Below are positions 1 through 7,873 of a stretch of 22,721 nucleotides of DNA, piece after piece. The notes under the pieces are model-generated. The model was not told the DNA's origin. It did not search any database and was given only the letters and a program-made list of their open reading frames with translations. Every line of letters starts with the position of its first letter. The stretch's first letter is position 1. A program made the translations under genes and the position numbers. Origin of the DNA: UBA6165 sp044233745 (GTDB taxonomy: Bacteria > Bacteroidota > Bacteroidia > Flavobacteriales_D > Crocinitomicaceae); contig JBIIJN010000041.1 of the NCBI GenBank assembly GCA_044233745.1, positions 1 to 22,721 on the forward strand. The letters run 5' to 3'.

Positions 1-1497
1 GAGTATTTTTATGTGAAAGAACAAAATCGCGGGCAACAAGACGGCATGCATTTCTTGGAAGTATCTTTTGCAGATTCAGCTTCGAGCCGACTCATTCAAA
101 AGAAATATGTTTTGAACATGAATCGCTTGTATGTGCTCAGTGCCAATTTAGACACGCTTACCGAAAAGTCAGCCTACGTGTCTGAATTTTTCAACTCGTT
201 CAAACCCGTGAATGAAGACCCAAAGGCCATTTCGGTATTTGATGATAAAGCCAGTTTGTATTTTCAAAACATCAAAAGCAGCGATAGCTTAACCCGAGAT
301 GCTGCGTTGAAAGCTGTGGTGCGCTTTGTGAATTTCGACAAAGAACACGTAGAGGAAATGATTCAAGTCATCAAAACCTATCCATTTACCGCAGATTATA
401 TCAACGCGAAAATTGCTATGATCAAAGACTTGGGCAATATAGACCATCCTGCTGTGCTGCCTTTCCTGGAGGATTATTACTTGAAAGTTAGCGACACCTC
501 TTTGTATCAGTTTGCAATTTTAGAAGCACTGGCACGTCAGAAAACCAAGAAAGCAACGTTGCTTGTAGTGAAATTACTCGATAAAGACATCCCTGTAAGC
601 AATGACAATGGGGCATTGGGTGCTGTGTTTAGACCCTATGACGACTCGCTCGAATTAACAGCCTACCTTTTTCCCGAATTGTTGAAATATACTTTTGTAA
701 ACAAAGCCTACGAAGATGAGATCTATTATTTGATGTCGGTAGCGGTCTGGCGCGAGAAGATGAATCACCGTGTTTACAAACGCTCTGTGAATGATATGGT
801 TTTGAAATCGAAAATCTTGGTGAAAGGGGAGCGCAGCGCTTTGCAACGCGACAAAAACTACATCGGCACCAACAATACTTTGATGCGCTTTGCCTATTTG
901 TTGTTCCCTTTTCAACGCGAAAAACAAGTAAAAGCACTTATAGAAGACATGATGCGCTTGAATTTGAGATTCCAAACAGAGTTGTTGCCCGTGATGTTAA
1001 ACAACAACATGCGGGTTACGCCTGAGTTTTTGGCGCAACTCACCGCCGATATCAAAAATTATGACCGTGTGGCTGGCATTGTTTATCGCATGGATGACAA
1101 ACAGAAAGCGCAATTGCCCGCCAATTTTATCGATCAAGAACGTTTGTGTCGCTCGCGTTTGTTCTACAACGGTTACAATGCCTACGACGAAACCAAAGAC
1201 AGCATTGTGTTCATTGGCAAAGAATGGGTGAAAACACGTCGCGAAGAAGGTTGGGTGTATTTCTACAAAACCAAAAAAGAAAAAGAAGACAATTGGACCC
1301 TTGCGTATATCGGTATTCAGCCAGAAAACACCAATGAATTCAACGTTGATTTGCGTCAAACCAAAACGCGCATTACCATTCCAAGAGGTTCAGTGTTAAG
1401 CGATTTGATTCATGACGAAATCAAGGCCATTCAGCTCAAAGACCGTCCCAGAGCCACAGAAGATGACTTTGGTGGCTTTGATTTTGAAATGTGGTAG
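1..1497 (+). CDS. HEAT-like repeat protein, 5' end outside window
   Basis: The reading frame is open to the first base of the window and ends at TAG 1495-1497, so this is the C-terminal 498 residues of a longer protein. A GTG at 13 is only a possible internal start, because residues encoded before it are in frame. The first 70 or so residues contain an alternating strand pattern ending in SEFFNSFKPV, a form I associate with the end of an N-terminal domain in Bacteroidota proteins. The middle is helical, with about 30-40-residue alternations of hydrophobic helices (for example around DHPAVLPFLEDYYLK), consistent with HEAT/armadillo-like repeats. The C-terminus is mixed and acidic, ending DFGGFDFEMW. 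There is no transmembrane segment in the visible part. The family cannot be named and a scaffolding role would be a guess. It is followed 82 bases later by carA, which has its own promoter motif. Confidence 0.75.
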   Translation, partial: EYFYVKEQNRGQQDGMHFLEVSFADSASSRLIQKKYVLNMNRLYVLSANLDTLTEKSAYVSEFFNSFKPVNEDPKAISVFDDKASLYFQNIKSSDSLTRDAALKAVVRFVNFDKEHVEEMIQVIKTYPFTADYINAKIAMIKDLGNIDHPAVLPFLEDYYLKVSDTSLYQFAILEALARQKTKKATLLVVKLLDKDIPVSNDNGALGAVFRPYDDSLELTAYLFPELLKYTFVNKAYEDEIYYLMSVAVWREKMNHRVYKRSVNDMVLKSKILVKGERSALQRDKNYIGTNNTLMRFAYLLFPFQREKQVKALIEDMMRLNLRFQTELLPVMLNNNMRVTPEFLAQLTADIKNYDRVAGIVYRMDDKQKAQLPANFIDQERLCRSRLFYNGYNAYDETKDSIVFIGKEWVKTRREEGWVYFYKTKKEKEDNWTLAYIGIQPENTNEFNVDLRQTKTRITIPRGSVLSDLIHDEIKAIQLKDRPRATEDDFGGFDFEMW

Positions 1498-1557
1498 GGG
1501 AGAATAACTGTTAACATCTGTCGAAAAGTTTTCATTTTCCCGTGTCGATTTAAGCCG

Positions 1558-1565
1558 TACTTTTG
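1558..1565 (+). promoter_or_regulatory. -7 element of carA promoter
   Basis: TACTTTTG matches the Bacteroidota -7 consensus TAnnTTTG and lies 14 bases before the carA ATG, implying a very short leader. No clear TTG box is visible at the expected distance upstream, so the -33 part is weak. Confidence 0.5.
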
Positions 1566-1579
1566 CAAAAATTCTGATT

Positions 1580-2683
1580 ATGTCTGATTTGCGTCCTGCA
1601 GTGTTACTTCTTGAAGACGGCACAGTTTTTCAAGGTTATTCTTGTGGAAAAATTGGTACAACAACCGGTGAAATTGCCTTCAATACGGGCATGACGGGGT
1701 ACCAAGAAGTGTTTACCGATCCTTCTTATTATGGTCAAATTCTTATCATGAACACCGCCCACATTGGGAATTACGGGGTAAACGACCAAGAAGTAGAATC
1801 AGATCGCGTCATGATTTCAGGTTTGGTAACCAAAAAATTCTCAAATGGTTTCTCTCGCGCAGATGCCAATGGTTCGCTGCAAGATTTCCTTTCTGAGAAT
1901 GAAACTGTCGGAATTTCTGATGTCGATACACGTGCTTTGGTGCGCCATATCCGCGATGCGGGTGCGATGAATGCCATCATTTCTTCGGATAACTTAAACA
2001 TCGACGAATTGAAAACCCAATTGGCCAAAGTACCTTCTATGGCTGGCTTGGAATTGTCGTCTAAAGTGGCTACAAAAGTTATTGAAGACCACGGCAATCC
2101 TGATGCACCTTTCAAAGTAGCATTGGTTGATTTTGGGGTTAAAAAGAACATCATCCGTTGTTTGTTGGAACGCAATTGCTTCGTGCGCGTTTTCCCGATG
2201 GATGTGACTGTTGACGCAATTAAAGCGATGAATCCTGATGGCATTATGCTTTCAAATGGTCCAGGCGACCCAGAAGTGATGCATGCGCAAATCGAATTGG
2301 TGAAACAGTTGGTGAATTTGAACTTGCCGACTTTTGGCATTTGTTTGGGACATCAGATTTTTGCTTTGAGCCAAGGCTTGAAAACAGTGAAAATGCACAA
2401 CGGTCACCGCGGATTGAACCACCCTATCAAGAACTTGTTGACAGGAAAATGTGAGGTGACATCTCAAAATCATGGATTTGTAGTGAGCCACGACAGTTTG
2501 GGCAACAACACCGACATCGAATTGACACATATCCATCTGAACGATAATAGCGTTGCCGGAATCCAATTGAAAAGTCAACCTATATTCACAGTACAATACC
2601 ACCCAGAAGCATCAGCAGGTCCGCACGATTCACGCTACTTGTTTGACCAGTTTGTGGAGAATATGAAATCGAGAAAAAATTAA
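1580..2683 (+). CDS. carA: Carbamoyl-phosphate synthase small (glutaminase) subunit
   Basis: Hydrolyses glutamine and passes ammonia to the large subunit CarB, which makes carbamoyl phosphate for pyrimidines and arginine in the cytoplasm. The protein has 367 residues, close to the usual 360-385. The N-terminal CarA domain (about 1-150) begins with LLEDGTVFQGYSCG and contains the conserved NTGMTGYQEVFTDPSY. The C-terminal class I glutamine amidotransferase domain carries the nucleophile Cys255 in GICLGHQ and the His341/Glu343 pair in YHPEASAGPHD, so the triad is complete. The ATG at 1580 is chosen because it directly precedes the conserved N-terminus and lies 14 bases after a TAnnTTTG element. 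carB is not next to it. The following gene, eno, is unrelated and separated by a repeat-rich spacer, so carA is probably transcribed alone. Confidence 0.96.
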   Translation: MSDLRPAVLLLEDGTVFQGYSCGKIGTTTGEIAFNTGMTGYQEVFTDPSYYGQILIMNTAHIGNYGVNDQEVESDRVMISGLVTKKFSNGFSRADANGSLQDFLSENETVGISDVDTRALVRHIRDAGAMNAIISSDNLNIDELKTQLAKVPSMAGLELSSKVATKVIEDHGNPDAPFKVALVDFGVKKNIIRCLLERNCFVRVFPMDVTVDAIKAMNPDGIMLSNGPGDPEVMHAQIELVKQLVNLNLPTFGICLGHQIFALSQGLKTVKMHNGHRGLNHPIKNLLTGKCEVTSQNHGFVVSHDSLGNNTDIELTHIHLNDNSVAGIQLKSQPIFTVQYHPEASAGPHDSRYLFDQFVENMKSRKN

Positions 2684-2691
2684 ATAATTGT

Positions 2692-2799
2692 AATTCGAGA
2701 TTTGAAATTGGGAAATTCGAGATTTGAAATTTGTTGCACAGTCAATCACGAATTTCAAATCTTCGAATTTCAAATTTCGAATTTTCAAATCTCAAATCT
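2692..2799. repeat. AT-rich direct and inverted repeat array before eno
   Basis: Two identical 18-base copies of AATTCGAGATTTGAAATT lie at 2692-2709 and 2714-2731 with a 22-base period. After a 19-base spacer (2732-2750) the reverse complement follows, starting AATTTCAAATCTTCGAATTT at 2751 (one extra T), and further degraded copies run to about 2799. The two halves could fold into a long hairpin in RNA or a cruciform in DNA. It fills nearly the whole gap between carA and eno. It could stop carA transcripts or act as a dispersed intergenic repeat. There is no T-tract typical of an intrinsic terminator. Confidence 0.8.
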
Positions 2800-2814
2800 T
2801 CTAATCCAAAAAAT

Positions 2815-4107
2815 ATGACCTTAATCGCAAAAGTAATCGGACGCCAAATTTTAGATTCTCGTGGCAATCCAACAGTTGAAGTAGAAGTATTTACAACAAG
2901 CGGCGCATTTGGTAGGGCAGCAGTGCCATCAGGAGCATCTACAGGTATGCACGAAGCTATGGAATTGCGCGACAAAGATCCGAAACGCTATTTAGGAAAG
3001 GGTGTTTTGAATGCCGTTAATTTTGTTAATACGGCCATCAATGATGCTTTAAACGGCATGAACGTTTTCGACCAAAAAGCCATTGACATGAATTTGATTG
3101 CTTTGGATGGTACAAACAACAAATCCGTTTTGGGTGCCAATGCTATTTTGGGCGCTTCTTTGGCTTGTGCTCGAGCTGCTGCAAATGCAAGTGGTTTACC
3201 GCTTTACAGATATGTGGGTGGCGTAAATGCCAATACCATGCCTGTTCCGATGATGAACATCTTGAACGGTGGCTCACATGCTGATAATTTGATTGATATT
3301 CAAGAGTTTATGGTGATGCCGTTTGGTGCGGAAACCTTTGCAGAAGGCTTGAGAATGGGCACGGAGGTATTCCACCATTTGAAACAAGTGTTAAAAGACA
3401 TGGGCATGAGTACCAACGTGGGAGACGAAGGTGGATTTGCGCCGAATTTGAAATCGAACCAAGAGGGGATTGAAGTGGTGTTGAAAGCCATTGAATCCGC
3501 TGGATATACGCCCGGAAAAGATATGTTTATCGCTTTAGATGCCGCGGCAACGGAGTTTTACAACGTGGAAACGGGTCAATATGAATTCCACTCAACTGGA
3601 GAAAAACGCACGTCATCTGAAATGGTTGATTTCTGGAAAGATTGGACAGAAAAATATCCGATTGTATCAATCGAAGATGGTTTATCAGAAGACGATTGGG
3701 ATGGTTGGGGCTTGCTCACAGAGGCTTTAGACGACCAAGTACAAATCGTTGGCGACGACCTTTTTGTAACCAACACCGACCGTTTGGCGCAAGGAATTAA
3801 TTCTGGAATTGCAAACTCTATCTTGGTGAAAGTGAATCAGATAGGTTCTCTCACTGAAACTATTGATGCCGTTCAAATGGCAGTAAGCAGTAGCTATACG
3901 GCGGTGATGAGTCACAGAAGTGGTGAAACCGAAGACACGACAATCGCCGACTTGGCCGTGGCTTTAAACACAGGCCAAATCAAAACGGGTTCAGCTTCGC
4001 GTTCTGACCGGGTGGCAAAATACAACCAACTGCTTCGCATCGAAGAGGAATTGGGCAATATGGCCTATTATCCAGGCATGAATTTCAGGTATTTGGATAG
4101 GTTTTAA
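2815..4107 (+). CDS. eno: Enolase (phosphopyruvate hydratase)
   Basis: Interconverts 2-phosphoglycerate and phosphoenolpyruvate in glycolysis and gluconeogenesis, in the cytoplasm, using Mg2+. From the ATG at 2815 the protein has 430 residues, the usual enolase length. Key residues are all present: general acid/base Glu205 in GDEGGFAP and Lys339 in ILVKVNQIGSLTET (the family signature), metal ligands Asp242, Glu287 and Asp314, and the flexible loop SGASTGMHEA near 39-48. The frame stays open upstream to an ATG at 2731, but that would add 28 residues encoded by the AT-rich repeat array (SNLRISNFEFSNLKSSN), which is not enolase sequence, so the 2815 start is preferred. No clean TAnnTTTG promoter is visible, and the repeat array occupies the place where one would be expected. 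Confidence 0.97.
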   Translation: MTLIAKVIGRQILDSRGNPTVEVEVFTTSGAFGRAAVPSGASTGMHEAMELRDKDPKRYLGKGVLNAVNFVNTAINDALNGMNVFDQKAIDMNLIALDGTNNKSVLGANAILGASLACARAAANASGLPLYRYVGGVNANTMPVPMMNILNGGSHADNLIDIQEFMVMPFGAETFAEGLRMGTEVFHHLKQVLKDMGMSTNVGDEGGFAPNLKSNQEGIEVVLKAIESAGYTPGKDMFIALDAAATEFYNVETGQYEFHSTGEKRTSSEMVDFWKDWTEKYPIVSIEDGLSEDDWDGWGLLTEALDDQVQIVGDDLFVTNTDRLAQGINSGIANSILVKVNQIGSLTETIDAVQMAVSSSYTAVMSHRSGETEDTTIADLAVALNTGQIKTGSASRSDRVAKYNQLLRIEEELGNMAYYPGMNFRYLDRF

Positions 4108-4304
4108 AAGGGAGAAGGTCACGGAGATTCAAGGAGAAGACACACCGCGAAGCAGCAACGAAGTTAAAATTTCTCGGAGGTTTAAAGGATTTATTTTTTA
4201 CCTCTAAGACACAAAGCTTATCAAGGAATTTTAATTTATTTGATTGAGCATGACATTGCTTGTCGCTAAACTTTATTTGCTTGCACTTGTTTTCCTGATT
4301 GCTT

Positions 4305-4312
4305 TATCTTTG
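4305..4312 (+). promoter_or_regulatory. -7 element of hutU promoter
   Basis: TATCTTTG matches TAnnTTTG, with a TTG at 4281-4283 spaced 21 bases upstream, as expected for the -33 box of Bacteroidota sigma-70 promoters. The hutU ATG follows 17 bases downstream, so the leader would be very short. Confidence 0.6.
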
Positions 4313-4329
4313 CCCTTTAAATTCAAATT

Positions 4330-6363
4330 ATGACCACACATACTTCCGAAAACATCACGCTCGAACAATTCCAACAAGACATTTGCGCTGGAATTCCGAA
4401 TCATTTGCCTGATTATCAGCCACTCGACCCCAATTTGAATCACGCACCCAAACGCAAAGAAATTCTTTCGAAAGAAGAGAAGAAATTGGCACTCAGAAAT
4501 GCATTGCGCTATTTTCCACAGCATTTGCATCAAGATTTGGCACAAGAATTTTTAGATGAATTGAACACTTTCGGGCGTATTTACATGTATCGTTTCCGTC
4601 CGAATTACAAATTGTATGCACAAAATATAGCAAATTACCCTGGTAAATCACTTCAAGCAAAATCTATTATGTTGATGATTCACAACAATTTGGATCATGC
4701 TGTAGCGCAACATCCCGATGAATTGATTACCTACGGTGGCAACGGTGCAGTTTTTCAAAATTGGGCGCAGTATCGTTTGACAATGAAGTATTTAGCTGAA
4801 ATGACCGACGAACAAACTTTGGTGATGTATTCCGGTCATCCGATGGGACTTTTTCCTTCTCACAAAGATGCTCCAAGAGTTGTGGTGACCAATGGCATGA
4901 TGATTCCAAATTATTCTAAACCAGATGATTGGGAGAAATTCAACGCGCTCGGTGTAACGCAATACGGACAAATGACTGCGGGTTCTTATATGTACATCGG
5001 TCCGCAGGGAATTGTGCATGGAACAACCATCACGGTCTTAAACGCAGGACGAAAAATTGCCAAAAATGGAGAAGGTTTAGCAGGAAAATTGTTCCTCACC
5101 GCTGGATTAGGCGGCATGTCGGGTGCGCAACCCAAAGCGGGGAATATTGCAGGATGCGTTTCTGTGACTGCCGAAGTAAATCCAAAAGCGACCCACACGC
5201 GCCATTCGCAAGGCTGGGTAGATGAAGTGATAACTGATTTGGATGAACTTTGTACCCGTGTGAAAACAGCAAAAGCCAACAAAGAAGTAGTTTCTATTGC
5301 TTACCAAGGCAATGTGGTGGACGTTTGGGAGAAATTTTTAAAAGAAGATATTTTTATTGAATTGGGTTCCGATCAAACTTCCTTGCACAATCCGTGGGCG
5401 GGTGGCTATTATCCTGTGGGCATGCGTTACGAAGAATCATTTACGATGATGTCTGAAAATCCAAAATTGTTCAAAGAAAAGGTACAAGAAACGCTCCGTC
5501 GTCATGCAGCTGCGGTAAATGCACACGCGGCAAAAGGCACTTATTTCTTCGATTATGGCAATGCCTTTTTGCTTGAGGCATCTCGCGCTGGAGCAGCTGT
5601 AATGGCTGAAAATAACATTGATTTCCGCTATCCGTCTTATGTGCAGGATATTCTCGGTCCGATGTGCTTTGATTTTGGCTTTGGTCCATTCCGATGGGTT
5701 TGTGCCTCGAATAATCCCGAAGATTTGGCGCTAACAGATCAAATCGCTTTGCAAGTCATGGAACGCATCATGGCTTCAGCACCTGCTGAAATTCAGCAAC
5801 AAATGGCTGATAACATGCAATGGATCAAAGGTGCACAAGAAAATAAATTGGTAGTAGGTTCACAAGCCAGAATTCTCTACGCCGATGCCCAAGGTCGTAT
5901 GGAAATTGCTAGAGCCTTCAACGATGCCATTGCAGCCGGACAAATCGGTCCAGTTGTGCTTGGGCGCGATCACCACGATGTTTCTGGAACAGACTCGCCT
6001 TATCGCGAGACATCCAATATTTATGACGGTTCAAAATTCACGGCTGATATGGCGATTCACAATGTGATTGGAGATGCTTTCCGCGGCGCTACGTGGGTTT
6101 CCATCCACAATGGCGGCGGAGTAGGTTGGGGCGAAGTAATCAACGGTGGATTTGGTATGTTGCTCGATGGCAGTTCAGATGCAGAACGTCGCTTAAAAAT
6201 GATGCTGCATTGGGATGTAAACAACGGTATCGCCCGACGCAATTGGGCACGCAATGAAAACGCCATCTTTGCGATTAAACGCGCCATGGAACAAGAACCG
6301 CTTTTGAAGGTTACTTTGCCGGAAATTGTTGGCGATGAGCTTATTGGGGGACTAGAGTTTTAA
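4330..6363 (+). CDS. hutU: Urocanate hydratase (urocanase), long form
   Basis: Converts urocanate to 4-imidazolone-5-propionate, the second step of histidine breakdown to glutamate, using tightly bound NAD+. The protein has 677 residues, longer than the roughly 550-residue proteobacterial enzyme and like the long form known from Bacteroidota. Recognisable motifs are YGGNGAVFQNW (135-145), the NAD-binding GLGGMSGAQ (259-267), SDQTSLHNPWAGGYYP (about 347-362), the catalytic-cysteine motif GPMCFDFGFGPFRWV with Cys446, GRDHHDVSGTDSPYRET, and NGGGVGWGEVINGGFG near the C-terminus. The ATG at 4330 follows a good promoter. No hutH, hutI or hutG is adjacent, so the rest of the pathway must lie elsewhere or be absent. 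The 222-base gap before it holds degenerate repeat-like sequence. Confidence 0.95.
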   Translation: MTTHTSENITLEQFQQDICAGIPNHLPDYQPLDPNLNHAPKRKEILSKEEKKLALRNALRYFPQHLHQDLAQEFLDELNTFGRIYMYRFRPNYKLYAQNIANYPGKSLQAKSIMLMIHNNLDHAVAQHPDELITYGGNGAVFQNWAQYRLTMKYLAEMTDEQTLVMYSGHPMGLFPSHKDAPRVVVTNGMMIPNYSKPDDWEKFNALGVTQYGQMTAGSYMYIGPQGIVHGTTITVLNAGRKIAKNGEGLAGKLFLTAGLGGMSGAQPKAGNIAGCVSVTAEVNPKATHTRHSQGWVDEVITDLDELCTRVKTAKANKEVVSIAYQGNVVDVWEKFLKEDIFIELGSDQTSLHNPWAGGYYPVGMRYEESFTMMSENPKLFKEKVQETLRRHAAAVNAHAAKGTYFFDYGNAFLLEASRAGAAVMAENNIDFRYPSYVQDILGPMCFDFGFGPFRWVCASNNPEDLALTDQIALQVMERIMASAPAEIQQQMADNMQWIKGAQENKLVVGSQARILYADAQGRMEIARAFNDAIAAGQIGPVVLGRDHHDVSGTDSPYRETSNIYDGSKFTADMAIHNVIGDAFRGATWVSIHNGGGVGWGEVINGGFGMLLDGSSDAERRLKMMLHWDVNNGIARRNWARNENAIFAIKRAMEQEPLLKVTLPEIVGDELIGGLEF

Positions 6364-6432
6364 CTTTCATTCATTCGGTTAAGAGATTAATTTTTCCTTC
6401 TATTTTCATTCCATCAACAATCCATAATTGCG

Positions 6433-6440
6433 TATCTTTG
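6433..6440 (+). promoter_or_regulatory. -7 element of lpd promoter
   Basis: TATCTTTG matches TAnnTTTG and lies 17 bases before the preferred ATG of lpd at 6458. No clear TTG is seen at the right distance upstream. Its position also argues against translation starting at the TTG at 6428. Confidence 0.5.
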
Positions 6441-6457
6441 CGCCCAAATTTTATCTC

Positions 6458-7861
6458 ATGAATAACTTTGATGTTGTAATAATTGGTTCTGGTCCCGGTG
6501 GTTATGTTTGTGCTTTGCGTTGTGCGCAATTGGGCATGAAAACAGCCTTGATTGAAAAATATAATACGCTTGGTGGCACTTGTTTGAATGTGGGCTGTAT
6601 TCCTTCAAAAGCGATGTTGGATTCGTCTGAGCATTTTTTCAACGCCAAGCACAATTTCGACAAACATGGTATCATCATCAACGAACCCATCGCGGATATC
6701 ACCAAAATGATTGCTCGAAAGAGAGAAGTGGTTGACCAAACGTGTTCGGGCATCAAGTTTTTGATGGATAAAAATAAAGTGACGGTTTTATACGGAACTG
6801 GTTCTTTTGTGGATGCCAATCAAGTGAAAATCACAGACGGTGAAGGCAAAGAATCCATTGTGACGGGAAAAAATATTGTGATTGCGACTGGTTCTAAACC
6901 GAATTTCTTCCCGGGCATGGAACCTGATAAAAAACGCATCATCACATCGACAGAGGCTTTGGAAATGACTGAAATCCCGAAGAAGTTGTTGGTGATTGGC
7001 GGTGGTGTAATCGGCTTGGAATTGGGTTCTGTTTATGGCAGAATTGGTTCTGAAGTAGAGGTAATTGAATTTGCAGATTCTATCATTCCGACGATGGACC
7101 GCTCCTTGGGCAAGGAATTGATGAAAGTCTTGAAAAAAGAGGGACTGAAATTCAACATGGAACACCGTGTTCAAGAAGTGAAAAACAACGGAAAATCTGT
7201 TACCGTTCGTGCTTTGAACAAAAAGGGCGAAGAAGTGACTTTTGAAGGTGATTATTGCTTGGTTTCTGTTGGTCGTAAACCTTATACCGTTGGTTTAGGT
7301 CTTGAAAATGCGGGAGTTGCTTTGAATGAGCGCGGACAAGTAGCCGTTGACGATCATTTGCGTACCAATGTTGCTCATATTTACGCGATTGGTGATGTTG
7401 TTCGAGGCGCTATGTTGGCCCACAAAGCTGAAGAAGAAGGCGTTTTGGTGGCTGAGCAATTGGCTGGACAAAAACCGCATATCAATTACAACTTGATTCC
7501 AAATGTTGTGTACACATGGCCAGAAGTGGCTGCTGTGGGTAAAACAGAAGAAGAATTGAAAGCCGCGAATGTCAACTACAAAGTCGGTAATTTCCCGATG
7601 AAAGCTTTGGGTAGAGCACGCGCCAGCAACGATATTTATGGCTTTGTGAAAATCTTAGCCGATGCCGAATCAGATGAAGTTTTGGGTATGCACATTATTG
7701 GAGCACGCGCTGCCGATTTGATTATGGAAGGCGTTACAGCCATGGAATTCCGCGCAAGTGCTGAAGATATTTCACGCATTTCTCACGGTCACCCAACATT
7801 CTCAGAAGCCATCAAAGAAGCTGCGCTTGATGCAACCGACAAAAGAGCTTTACATATTTAA
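6458..7861 (+). CDS. lpdA: Dihydrolipoyl dehydrogenase (E3)
   Basis: FAD enzyme that reoxidises dihydrolipoyl groups of the pyruvate, 2-oxoglutarate or branched-chain dehydrogenase complexes, or of the glycine cleavage system, reducing NAD+. It has 467 residues from the ATG at 6458, typical for the family. The FAD-binding VVIIGSGPGGYVCALRCAQ starts at residue 6. The redox disulfide is Cys42/Cys47 in GGTCLNVGCIPSK. An NAD-binding GGGVIGLELGSVYGRIG sits near 180. The C-terminal dimer-interface motif SHGHPTFSE supplies catalytic His445 and Glu450. A TTG start at 6428 would add ten residues but lies upstream of the promoter element, so ATG 6458 is chosen. lhgO follows after 12 bases and probably shares the transcript. 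Which complex this E3 serves cannot be told from the window, because no E1 or E2 gene is present. Confidence 0.96.
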   Translation: MNNFDVVIIGSGPGGYVCALRCAQLGMKTALIEKYNTLGGTCLNVGCIPSKAMLDSSEHFFNAKHNFDKHGIIINEPIADITKMIARKREVVDQTCSGIKFLMDKNKVTVLYGTGSFVDANQVKITDGEGKESIVTGKNIVIATGSKPNFFPGMEPDKKRIITSTEALEMTEIPKKLLVIGGGVIGLELGSVYGRIGSEVEVIEFADSIIPTMDRSLGKELMKVLKKEGLKFNMEHRVQEVKNNGKSVTVRALNKKGEEVTFEGDYCLVSVGRKPYTVGLGLENAGVALNERGQVAVDDHLRTNVAHIYAIGDVVRGAMLAHKAEEEGVLVAEQLAGQKPHINYNLIPNVVYTWPEVAAVGKTEEELKAANVNYKVGNFPMKALGRARASNDIYGFVKILADAESDEVLGMHIIGARAADLIMEGVTAMEFRASAEDISRISHGHPTFSEAIKEAALDATDKRALHI

Positions 7862-7873
7862 TTTCAATTTTGT

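Noticed and set aside
655..1359. Long minus-strand open frames opposite the first gene
   Set aside because: They lie antisense to a well-formed coding sequence, have atypical composition and no recognisable motifs; they are shadows.
2731..2814. 28-residue N-terminal extension of enolase
   Set aside because: Encoded by the AT-rich repeat array; enolase length and alignment begin at ATG 2815.
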